NCBI GenBank assembly: GCA_014843695.1
Contig: CM026398.1
Coordinates: forward strand, 44,771,191 to 44,835,190
Origin: Archivesica marissinica
Taxonomy: Eukaryota > Mollusca > Bivalvia > Venerida > Vesicomyidae
Direction: 5' to 3'
DNA length: 64,000 nucleotides
The translations under genes and the position numbers were made by a program. This document shows, one piece after another, positions 1 through 12,951 of this stretch (position 1 is the first letter of the stretch; each line of letters starts with the position of its first letter). The notes under the pieces were generated by a model. That model saw nothing but the letters and a program-made list of their open reading frames with translations, was not told the origin of the DNA and searched no databases.

Positions 1-3000
1 AGACATACATCTAGATATGTATTATGGACATACATCTAGATATGTATTATGGACATACATCTAGATATGTATTATGGACATACATCTAGATATGTATTAT
101 GGAATACAGACATACATCTAGATATGTATTATGGACATACATCTAGATATGTATTATGGACATACATCTAGATATGTATTATGGACATACATCTAGATAT
201 GTATTATGGACATACATCTAGATATGTATTATAGTATGAGAATACAGACATACATCTAGATATGTATTATGGACATACATCTAGATATGTATTATGGACA
301 TACATCTAGATATGTATTATGGACATACATCTAGATATGTATTATGGACATACATCTAGATATGTATTATGGACATACATCTAGATATGTATTATGGACA
401 TACATCTAGATATGTATTATGGACATACATCTAGATATGTATTAGGAATAGACATACATCTAGATATGTATTATGGACATACATCTAGATATGTATTATG
501 GCACGAATACAGACATACATCTAGATATGTATTATGGACATACATCTAGATATGTATTATGGACATACATCTAGATATGTATTATGGACATACATCTAGA
601 TATGTATTATGGCACGGGAATACAGACATACATCTAGATATGTATTATGGACATACATCTAGATATGTATTATGGACATACATCTAGATATGTATTATGG
701 ACATACATCTAGATATGTATTATGGACATACATCTAGATATGTATTATGGACATACATCTAGATATGTATTATGGCACGGGAATACAGACATACATCTAG
801 ATATGTATTATGGACATACATCTAGATATGTATTATGGACATACATCTAGATATGTATTATGGACATACATCTAGATATGTATTATGGACATACATCTAG
901 ATATGTATTATGGACATACATCTAGATATGTATTATGGCACGGGAATACAGACATACATCTAGATATGTATTATGGACATACATCTAGATATGTATTATG
1001 GACATACATCTAGATATGTATTATGGACATACATCTAGATATGTATTATGGACATACATCTAGATATGTATTATGGACATACATCTAGATATGTATTATG
1101 GACATACATCTAGATATGTATTATGGACATACATCTAGATATGTATTATGGACATACATCTAGATATGTATTATGGACATACATCTAGATATGTATTATG
1201 GACATACATCTAGATATGTATTATGGACATACATCTAGATATGTATTATGGACATACATCTAGATATGTATTATGGAGGGAATACAGACATACATCTAGA
1301 TATGTATTATGGACATACATCTAGATATGTATTATGAGGAATACAGACATACATCTAGATATGTATTATGGACATACATCTAGATATGTATTATGGACAT
1401 ACATCTAGATATGTATTATGGACATACATCTAGATATGTATTATGGACATACATCTAGATATGTATTATGGACATACATCTAGATATGTATTATGGACAT
1501 ACATCTAGATATGTATTATGGACATACATCTAGATATGTATTATGGACATACATCTAGATATGTATTATGGACATACATCTAGATATGTATTATGGACAT
1601 ACATCTAGATATGTATTATGGACATACATCTAGATATGTATTATGGACATACATCTAGATATGTATTATGGACATACATCTAGATATGTATTATAGTATG
1701 GAATACAGACATACATCTAGATATGTATTATGGACATACATCTAGATATGTATTATGGACATACATCTAGATATGTATTATGGACATACATCTAGATATG
1801 TATTATGGACATACATCTAGATATGTATTATGGACATACATCTAGATATGTATTATGGACATACATCTAGATATGTATTATGGACATACATCTAGATATG
1901 TATTATGGCACGGGAATACAGACTCATCTAGATATGTATTATGGACATACATCTAGATATGTATTATGGACATACATCTAGATATGTATTATAGTATGAG
2001 AATACAGACATACATCTAGATATGTATTATGGACATACATCTAGATATGTATTATGGACATACATCTAGATATGTATTATGGACATACATCTAGATATGT
2101 ATTATGGACATACATCTAGATATGTATTATGGACATACATCTAGATATGTATTATGGACATACATCTAGATATGTATATAGTATGAGAATACAGACATAC
2201 ATCTAGATATGTATTATGGACATACATCTAGATATGTATTATGGCACGGGAATACAGACATACATCTAGATATGTATTATGGACATACATCTAGATATGT
2301 ATTATGGAGGGAATACAATACATCTAGATATGTATTATGGACATACATCTAGATATGTATTATGGACATACATCTAGATATGTATTATGGACATACATCT
2401 AGATATGTATTATAGTATGAGAATACAGACATACATCTAGATATGTATTATGGACATACATCTAGATATGTATTATGGACATACATCTAGATATGTATTA
2501 TGGACATACATCTAGATATGTATTATGGACATACATCTAGATATGTATTATGTATGAGAATACAGACATACATCTAGATATGTATTATGGACATACATCT
2601 AGATATGTATTATGGACATACATCTAGATATGTATTATGGACATACATCTAGATATGTATTATGGACATACATCTAGATATGTATTATGGACATACATCT
2701 AGATATGTATTATGGACATACATCTAGATATGTATTATGGACATACATCTAGATATGTATTATGGACATACATCTAGATATGTATTATGGACATACATCT
2801 AGATATGTATTATGGACATACATCTAGATATGTATTATGGAGAATACAGACATACATCTAGATATGTATTATGGACATACATCTAGATATGTATTATGGA
2901 CATACATCTAGATATGTATTATGGACATACATCTAGATATGTATTATGAGGAATACAGACATACATCTAGATATGTATTATGGACATACATCTAGATATG

Positions 3001-6000
3001 TATTATGGACATACATCTAGATATGTATTATGGACATACATCTAGATATGTATTATGGATGGAATACAGACTACATCTAGATATGTATTATGGACATACA
3101 TCTAGATATGTATTATGGACATACATCTAGATATGTATTATGGACATACATCTAGATATGTATTATGGACATACATCTAGATATGTATTATGGACATACA
3201 TCTAGATATGTATTATGGACATACATCTAGATATGTATTATGGACATACATCTAGATATGTATTATGGACATACATCTAGATATGTATTATGGACATACA
3301 TCTAGATATGTATTATAGTATGAGAATACAGACATACATCTAGATATGTATTATGGACATACATCTAGATATGTATTATGGACATACATCTAGATATGTA
3401 TTATGTATGGAATACAGACATACATCTAGATATGTATTATGGACATACATCTAGATATGTATTATGGACATACATCTAGATATGTATTATGGACATACAT
3501 CTAGATATGTATTATGGACATACATCTAGATATGTATTATGGACATACATCTAGATATGTATTATGGACATACATCTAGATATGTATTATGGACATACAT
3601 CTAGATATGTATTATGGACATACATCTAGATATGTATTATGGACATACATCTAGATATGTATTATGGACATACATCTAGATATGTATTATGGACATACAT
3701 CTAGATATGTATTATGGACATACATCTAGATATGTATTATGGCAGGAATACAGACATACATCTAGATATGTATTATGGACATACATCTAGATATGTATTA
3801 TGTATGGAATACAGACATACATCTAGATATGTATTATGGACATACATCTAGATATGTATTATGGACATACATCTAGATATGTATTATGGACATACATCTA
3901 GATATGTATTATAGTATGAGAATACAGACATACATCTAGATATGTATTATGGACATACATCTAGATATGTATTATGGACATACATCTAGATATGTATTAT
4001 GGACATACATCTAGATATGTATTATGGACATACATCTAGATATGTATTATGGACATACATCTAGATATGTATTATGGACATACATCTAGATATGTATTAT
4101 GGACATACATCTAGATATGTATTATGGACATACATCTAGATATGTATTATGTAGGAATACAGACATACATCTAGATATGTATTATGGACATACATCTAGA
4201 TATGTATTATGGACATACATCTAGATATGTATTATGGACATACATCTAGATATGTATTATGGAGAATACAGACATACATCTAGATATGTATTATGGACAT
4301 ACATCTAGATATGTATTATTGGACATACATCTAGATATGTATTATGGACATACATCTAGATATGTATTATGGACATACATCTAGATATGTATTATGGACA
4401 TACATCTAGATATGTATTATGGACATACATCTAGATATGTATTATGGACATACATCTAGATATGTATTATAGTATGAGAATACAGACATACATCTAGATA
4501 TGTATTATGGACATACATCTAGATATGTATTATGGACATACATCTAGATATGTATTATGGACATACATCTAGATATGTATTATGGACATACATCTAGATA
4601 TGTATTATGGACATACATCTAGATATGTATTATGGACATACATCTAGATATGTATTATGGACATACATCTAGATATGTATTATGGACATACATCTAGATA
4701 TGTATTATGGACATACATCTAGATATGTATTATGGACATACATCTAGATATGTATTATGGACATACATCTAGATATGTATTATGGACATACATCTAGATA
4801 TGTATTATGGACATACATCTAGATATGTATTATAGAGGAATACATACATCTAGATATGTATTATGGACATACATCTAGATATGTATTATGGACATACATC
4901 TAGATATGTATTATGGACATACATCTAGATATGTATTATGACATACATCTAGATATGTATATGGACATACATCTAGATATGTATTATGGACATACATCTA
5001 GATATGTATTATGGACATACATCTAGATATGTATTATGTATGAGAATACAGACATACATCTAGATATGTATTATGGACATACATCTAGATATGTATTATG
5101 GACATACATCTAGATATGTATTATGGACATACATCTAGATATGTATTATGGACATACATCTAGATATGTATTATGGACATACATCTAGATATGTATTATG
5201 GACATACATCTAGATATGTATTATGGACATACATCTAGATATGTATTATGGACATACATCTAGATATGTATTATGGACATACATCTAGATATGTATTATG
5301 GACATACATCTAGATATGTATTATGGACATACATCTAGATATGTATTATGGACATACATCTAGATATTATGGACATACATCTAGATATGTATTATGGACA
5401 TACATCTAGATATGTATTATGGACATACATCTAGATATGTATTATGGACATACTCTAATAGTATAAGAATATGCATACATCTAGATATGTATTATGGACA
5501 TACATCTAGATATGTATTATGGACATACATCTAGATATGTATTATGGACATACATCTAGATATGTATTATGGACATACATCTAGATATGTATTATAGTAT
5601 GGAATACAGACATACATATGTATTATGGACATACATCTAGATATGTATTATGGACATACATCTAGATATGTATTATGGACATACATCTAGATATGTATTA
5701 TGGACATACATCTAGATATGTATTATGGACATACATCTAGATATGTATTATGGACATACATCTAGATATGTATTATGGACATACATCTAGATATGTATTA
5801 TGAGGGACATACATCTAGATATGTATTATAGATGAGAATACAGACATACATCTAGATATGTATTATGGACATACATCTAGATATGTATTATGGACATACA
5901 TCTAGATATGTATTATGGACATACATCTAGATATGTATTATGAGACATACATCTAGATATGTATTATGGACATACATCTAGATATGTATTATAGTATGGA

Positions 6001-7690
6001 ATACAGACATACATCTAGATATGTATTATGGACATACATCTAGATATGTATTATGGACATACATCTAGATATGTATTATGGACATACATCTAGATATGTA
6101 TTATGGCACGGGAATACAGACATACATCTAGATATGTATTATGGACATACATCTAGATATGTATTATGGACATACATCTAGATATGTATTATGGACATAC
6201 ATCTAGATATGTATTATGGACATACATCTAGATATGTATTATGGACATACATCTAGATATGTATTATGGAGGGAATACAGACTACATCTAGATATGTATT
6301 ATGGACATACATCTAGATATGTATTATGGACATACATCTAGATATGTATTATGGACATACATCTAGATATGTATTATGGACATACATCTAGATATGTATT
6401 ATGGAGGAATACAGACATACATCTAGATATGTATTATGGACATACATCTAGATATGTATTATGGACATACATCTAGATATGTATTATGTAGACATACATC
6501 TAGATATGTATTATGGACATACATCTAGATATGTATTATTATGGATGACATACATCTAGATATGTATTATGGACATACATCTAGATATGTATTATGGACA
6601 TACATCTAGATATGTATTATGGACATACATCTAGATATGTATTATAGTATGGAATACAGACATACATCTAGATATGTATTATGGACATACATCTAGATAT
6701 GTATTATGGACATACATCTAGATATGTATTATGGACATACATCTAGATATGTATTATGGACATACATCTAGATATGTATTATGGACATACATCTAGATAT
6801 GTATTATGGACATACATCTAGATATGTATTATGGACATACATCTAGATATGTATTATGGCACGGGAATACAGACATACATCTAGATATGTATTATGGACA
6901 TACATCTAGATATGTATTATGGACATACATCTAGATATGTATTATGGACATACATCTAGATATGTATTATGGACATACATCTAGATATGTATTATGGACA
7001 TACATCTAGATATGTATTATGGCAGGAATACAGACATACATCTAGATATGTATTATGGACATACATCTAGATATGTATTATGGACATACATCTAGATATG
7101 TATTATGGACATACATCTAGATATGTATTATGGACATACATCTAGATATGTATTATGGACATACATCTAGATATGTATTATGGACATACATCTAGATATG
7201 TATTATGGACATACATCTAGATATGTATTATGGACATACATCTAGATATGTATTATGGACATACATCTAGATATGTATTATGGACATACATCTAGATATG
7301 TATTATGGACATACATCTAGATATGTATTATGGACATACATCTAGATATGTATTATAGTATGAGAATACAGACATACATCTAGATATGTATTATGGCACG
7401 GGAATACAGACATACATCTAGATATGTATTATGGACATACATCTAGATATGTATTATGGACATACATCTAGATATGTATTATGGACATACATCTAGATAT
7501 GTATTATGGACATACATCTAGATATGTATTATGGACATACATCTAGATATGTATTATGGACATACATCTAGATATGTATTATGGACATACATCTAGATAT
7601 GTATTATGGACATACATCTAGATATGTATTATGGACATACATCTAGATATGTATTATGGCACGGGAATACAGACCTACATCTAGATATGT
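1..7690. repeat. 25-bp satellite array (XbaI-type unit)
   Basis: About 290 near-identical 25-bp units run head to tail from the first base. Each unit begins GACATACATCTAGATATG and carries one TCTAGA (XbaI) site. ATACAT and ATGTAT flank a 6-base centre, so each unit can form a short hairpin. Runs of 2 to 15 perfect units are separated by junctions reading about GGCACGGGAATACA or AGTATGAGAATACA, which gives a loose higher-order structure. Single-base variants inside units are rare, so the array looks young or recently homogenised. The array continues beyond the left edge of the window. No coding potential: each unit has TAG on the plus strand. Confidence 0.97.
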
Positions 7691-7800
7691 ATTATAGTAT
7701 GAGAATACAGACATACATTTAAAGATGTAATATTGCATAGAAATACAGACATAAATTATGTCTAGACATGCATCATGGTCTGGGAATACAGACAAGTACC
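7691..7800. repeat. degenerate edge of the 25-bp satellite
   Basis: The last copies are diverged and longer, about 40 bp each. They begin with AATACAGACAT and keep a CTAGACATGCATCATGG-like middle. The AATACAGAC motif that only marks block junctions inside the main array is present in every copy here. This suggests the ancestral unit was about 40 bp and that a shortened 25-bp version was amplified later. Confidence 0.7.
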
Positions 7801-8876
7801 TGACTGGTCACACTGATTGGTTTTTGGTATTCATATGATATCTTCCATTTTGCGACATATTCAAATACACCATATAATTAAATAAATTTTTAGACTCTTC
7901 AATAAAGTGGTGTGTACTATTGCGGGTAGTTCCATCCTCCCTTCATAGGCATTCTTCACATATCTCACTGCCCTGTTATCTCCTTAATACAGTTCAATTA
8001 AAGTCAATTGAAGTATGTAAATCTCCAACAATTGATTCATTAAACCTACAATGCTCGCATTTAAAGCTTAAAGTGTAAGGTTTGCATTATCAATATTTAC
8101 AGTTATCCAATTTTGATTTCTTCTAATTGTTCACAACGTGATAATCTGATTTAAATGGCAAAATACATACACATAGCTATGTTTCATTTAAATAAGTTGA
8201 ATAATTCAATTACAGCGGATATTGTGTCTTTATTCTCCGTCGACATTAGGCTACTTTAATATCAACTTATTCTCAAAGTGAATACAAGGGGACACATAAT
8301 TGTTCGGCAAGTACTTTCGTCTCATTAATTTGATAAATTCTAATTTTGCAGTTTTCAATAGATCAATTTTATTAGGAATTTATCTGTCAATCTCATCTTA
8401 TCTCTTTAAAGAATTCGACCTTAAAATGATTGACTCTCATTAAATATATTTGGCTTTCTGATTTGAATGCACACTTACATAACATTATTTCGACTATATT
8501 TTGATCCACTATCCTATATAACAGGATGTATTGCGATTTCATTTATATAAAAACGCGAAGTTCTCTTGGTATGGTTAGAATACGTGTGGGAACTGGACTT
8601 GTCATTCCACGCCACTTCGGCGAGGTATATTGCTTTGACGTCGTCCGTCCGTCCGTCCGTGCGCATGTCCGTCCGGAGCGAGCAACCAATGGGTATAATT
8701 GCACGAACTATGTAATACCATAATGTTGTCGTGTTTAGTTTAATCATATTTTATTTCTAGATTCGCTTTACATAATTATATATATATATTGTTGTCCGAT
8801 CCGGTTGTTTTTCTTTTAATAGTCCATGTTTTGTATTATATATATATATTCTCCGGGTACTCCGGTTTCCTCACAG
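7801..8876. other. AT-rich non-repetitive stretch, no gene seen
   Basis: This is ordinary AT-rich sequence with no convincing exon, RNA gene or repeat, apart from a short GTCC tract near 8641-8676 and two short TA tracts near 8780 and 8840. The small open frames here have no recognisable protein features. Confidence 0.6.
8641..8676. repeat. GTCC microsatellite, imperfect
   Basis: Several GTCC tetranucleotides occur in a row, interrupted by GCGCAT. Confidence 0.8.
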
Positions 8877-9172
8877 ACAGATCTGTGGTCCAGTGGTAAC
8901 ACGCTGGACTGATAATCCAGGGATCTCAGGTTCGATCCCCCGTCTGACCCTAATAAAATTAACAGTCTTTCAGATGGGACTTTAAACCGAGGTCTCGTGT
9001 GGGTGTTTTACACCGTGCACGTAAAAGAACCAGAGTAGACTCTGGAATGGGTCTTTGTTTGTATCATTGCACTATCCTCCAAAAATCTAAAATGACTAAT
9101 CTCTTCAGGAGGCGTCGCCCATATGGGCAACCGGTAGCGACGATAAATAAACGTAAAACACACACACACACA
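8877..9172 (+). mobile_element. tRNA-derived SINE, family A, copy 1
   Basis: The head is tRNA-like. It has a box A (TGGTCCAGTGG, 8886-8896), an anticodon-type stem CTGGA/TCCAG around a 7-base loop, and a box B (GGTTCGATCCC, 8929-8939), so it should be transcribed by RNA polymerase III. The body includes the conserved stretch ACACCGTGCACGTAAAAG. The tail reads GGCAACCGGTAGCGACG and ends in ATAAATAAACG plus a CA repeat. Further copies lie at 20559, 35536 and 60368 (reverse), with a tail fragment at 35465. The loop reads GAT here but GGT in copy 2, so the source tRNA is uncertain. The tail presumably matches a partner LINE, which I did not find in this window. Confidence 0.85.
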
Positions 9173-9219
9173 CTCCAGTTTCCTCCCACACGAATGACCA
9201 CGTTTACGCTGTCATCCGC

Positions 9220-9285
9220 GCCAACGAGAGTGATTAATATAAGTTGTTAATACTTGCTTCGCAATCGTTGTCAAATAAATAATAA
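9220..9285 (+). mobile_element. SINE family B, 3' fragment
   Basis: It matches only the 3' end of family B (GAGAGTGATTAATATAAG, then CGCAATCG and AAATAAAT). The tRNA head is missing. It lies just downstream of the family A copy. Confidence 0.6.
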
Positions 9286-9783
9286 TATGCAAATATATGC
9301 ATAATTCCTATGTTTTCGTTTCGATATGTTTTTACTACATGGTAGATAACTCAGGATAAGTGGATGGTGATTATTATTTCATAATCCAAATTGTGCTTAC
9401 TCCGAGAAGGGTAGCACAGCGGGGGACTCGATATGGCGACTGACTCAATCACTGGATATGATACACGCTGTGATGCAAGAACAGTCAGTGTGTACTATGG
9501 CTTATATAGCGCGACATTTATCGATATCCGGATGCTATTAAATATTATGTATTTTTTGGTTCTAAGTTTGGTTCTAAGACATACGTGTAGATATACTATT
9601 AGTAATTGTAACTAGTAATAATAGAATATGTTTTATTGCAAAATCTGCAATAACCTTGCCTTTGGCAATACAATATACATACATAATAGTATACATGGCA
9701 TGAGAAACAAAATGTAATATACACTAATTTCATTAATAATAGGTTGATAATATGCAATACTCATAGGAACCGTCTGCGTCTTA
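9286..9783. other. spacer, possible reversed LINE 3' tail
   Basis: No gene was recognised. Around 9635-9680 the sequence TTGCAAAATCTGCAATAACC followed by CTTTGGCAATACAATA looks like the reverse complement of a LINE-type 3' end, but this is not proven. The sequence then runs straight into the 19-bp array. Confidence 0.35.
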
Positions 9784-12095
9784 TATATTGTATATGTATG
9801 CATGTATTGTATATGTATGCATGTATTGTATATGTATGCATGTATTTTATATGTATGCATGTATTGTATATGTTTGCATGTACTGTATATGTATGCATGT
9901 ATTGTATATGTTTGCATGTATTGTATATGTATGCATGTATTGTATATGTATGCATGTATTGTATATGTATGTATACATGTATTGTATATGTATGCGTGTT
10001 TGTATATGTATGTATGTATGTATTGTATATGTATGTATGTATTGTATATGTATGTATGTATGTATTGTATATGTATGTATGTATTGTATATGTATGTATG
10101 TATTGTATATGTATGTATGTATTGTATATGTATGTATGTATTGTATATGTATGTATTGTATATTTTGTATGAAGATGTTGTATATGTATGTATGTGTTGT
10201 TATGTTATGTATTGTATATGTATGTATGTATTGTATATGTATTTATGTATTGTATATGTATGATGTATTGTATATGTATGTATGTATTGTATATGTATGT
10301 ATGTATTGTATATGTATGTATGTATTGTATATGTATGTATGTATTGTATATGTATGTATGTATTGTATATGTATGCATGTACTGTATGTGTATGCATGTA
10401 TTGTATATGTATGTATGCATGTATTGTATATGTATTGTATATGTATGCATGTATTGTATATGTATGCATGTATTGTATATGTTTGCATGTATTGTATATG
10501 TATGCATGTATTGTATATGTTTGCATGTATTGTATATGTATGCATGTATTGTATATGTATGAATGTATTGTATATGTATGTATACATGTATTGTATATGT
10601 ATGCGTGTTTGTATATGTATGTATGTATGTATGTATATGTATGTATGTATTGTATATGTATGTATGTATGTATTGTATATGTATGTATGTATTGTATATG
10701 TATGCATGTATTGTATATGTATGCATGTATTGTATGTGTATGCATGTATTGTATATGTATGCATGCATTGTATATGTATGCATGTATTGTATATGTATGC
10801 ATGTATTGTATATGTATGCATGTATTGTATGTGTATGCATGTATTGTATATGTATGTATGCATGTATTGTATATGTATTGTATATGTATGCATGTATTGT
10901 ATATGTATGCATGTATTGTATATGTATGCATGTATTGTATATGTATACATGTGTTGTATATGTATTGTATATGTATGCATGTATTGTATATGTATGCATG
11001 TATTGTATATGTATTGTATATGTATGCATGTATTGTATATGTATTGTATATGTATGTATGCATGTATTGTATATGTATTGTATATGTATGCATGTATTGT
11101 ATATGTATGCATGTATTGTATATGTATGCATGTATTGTATATGTATACATGTGTTGTATATGTATTGTATATGTATGCATGTATTGTATATGTATGCATG
11201 CATTGTATACGTATGCATGTATTGTATATGTATGCATGTATTGTATATGTATGCATGTATTGTATATGTATGCATGCATTGTATATGTATGCATGTATTG
11301 TATATGTATGCATGTATTGTATATGTATGCATGTATTGTATGTGTATGCATGTATTGTATATGTATGTATGCATGTATTGTATATGTATTGTATATGTAT
11401 GCATGTATTGTATATGTATGCATGTATTGTATATGTATGCATGTATTGTATATGTATACATTAGTGTAATGTATATGTATTGTATATGTATGCATGTATT
11501 GTATATGTATGCATGTATTGTATATGTATGCATGCATTGTATATGTATGCATGTATTGTATATGATACTGTTTGTATATGTATTGTTATGTAGCATGTAT
11601 TGTATATGTATGCATGTATTGTATATGTATGTAGTTGTATATGTATGCATGTATTGTATATGTATGCATGTATTGTATATGTATGTATGATTGTATATGT
11701 ATGCATGTATGTATATGTATGCATGTATTGTATATGTATGCATGTATTGTATATGTATGCATGTATTGTATATGTATGCATGTATGTATATGTATGCATG
11801 TATTGTATATGTATGCATGTATTGTATATGTATGTATGTATTGTATATGTATGTATGTATTGTATATGTATGCATGTATTGTATATGTATGCATGTATTG
11901 TATATGTATGTATGTATTGTATATGTATGTATGTATTGTATATGTATGCATGTGTTGTATATGTATGTATGTATTGTATATGCATGTATGTATTGTATAT
12001 ATATGTATGTATTGTATATGTATGTATGTATTGTATATATATGTATGTGTTGTATATGTATGCATGTATTGTATATGTATGCATGTATTGTATAT
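9784..12095. repeat. 19-bp TG/TA-rich array, left part
   Basis: Tandem units of about 19 bp read TATTGTATATGTATGCATG, with shorter 11-bp units (TATTGTATATG) mixed in. Common variants replace GCATG by GTATG, and the right third is dominated by that variant. The unit contains no TAA, TAG or TGA on either strand, and 19 is not a multiple of 3, so all six frames stay open for long distances. Those frames are artefacts, not genes. The array resumes at 16208, beyond an inserted LINE. Confidence 0.96.
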
Positions 12096-12422
12096 GTCTG
12101 TTCATGGGCATCAGGGCGTGGCCACACACCGGTGGGCCTGGCATGCCGCATGTCTGGGGGCAGACTACCTCCGAGACCCTTGCAGTTCAGCCTGAGGCCG
12201 TAAGGTGCTCAGTATCCGTGCGTCGCCACTACAAAGGGCTTGTCTACAGAGAGGCTATGTACCGGCAGGGAAGACTTACGCACTCTGCTTCCTTTTCGCC
12301 TAGAACTAGGCTATCCAGCGGTGGAGGCTGAAAGCGGAGGGTGACAAGCACACGACACACAGCGGACCACACTTCGCATCAATAAACCAATTTACACACA
12401 ACCCTGATGCCCATGAACAGAC
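12096..12422. repeat. perfect 21-bp inverted repeat at the LINE 5' end
   Basis: The sequence at 12096-12116 (containing GTTCATGGGCATCAGGG) is the exact reverse complement of 12402-12422 (CCCTGATGCCCATGAAC and on). The two arms enclose 285 bp. It could be a structural part of the 5' untranslated region, a 5' inversion made during insertion, or a small foldback element that arrived separately. Confidence 0.8.
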
Positions 12423-12951
12423 TCCCAGTTATGGGCCAAATAGCTCCAGCTATGGGTCAAATAGTCTCACTGCCTTGTGAGTGCTAGGGATAGTGCAAGG
12501 CTAAGGGAACAAACCCTGACAGAAATATCGGAGTGGAGCCCCGAAGGCGGGATGAAGCGTCAACCTGACCATCTTTCCGGCAACTCCTGCAACCAAACTG
12601 GTGCCAGACGTACTGCTTTGCTTTCCTCTGGACCACACCAACAAGGTCAAGAGGGGGGTCTTGGCGCATGGGCAACCCAGGACTTCCATAGAACAGCCCA
12701 AGCATATTGCGCAAATGGAGAGGTCACTCCAACACAACACGGGAGACAACAGTTTACGGGTTATAAGTCCAATCTCAATTGGCGTAGAGATAGACGCCAC
12801 GGGTTGTCTCCATCGGTGGGAGGAGCCATCGCAGCTCCACTGATCAGCTACCGCCCGCCTCAAGCTGGGCAGCCCCCATCCAATTAGGTGTTGATCCGCC
12901 ACAGTCTGCCTGCTTCTTTGGGTGCAAGGGGCTTATGGTGCTAGCACCTGA

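Noticed and set aside
1..7690. CRISPR array
   Set aside because: Units are contiguous without unique spacers, and the window is clearly eukaryotic. The same holds for the other arrays.
8881..8940. A functional tRNA gene
   Set aside because: Box A and box B are good, but the sequence continues into a repeated SINE body seen four times, and the acceptor stem does not pair convincingly.
9788..11464. Long open frames rich in Met-Tyr-Cys-Ile-Val in the 19-bp array, and the minus-strand frames rich in His-Thr-Tyr-Ile
   Set aside because: They follow from a stop-free 19-bp unit read in every frame on both strands. No unique coding sequence, start context or domain is attached.
12477..12902. Open frames of about 135 codons on both strands in the LINE 5' region
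   Set aside because: No recognisable domain, and overlapping frames on both strands suggest GC-rich composition. An ORF1 role is possible but unsupported.
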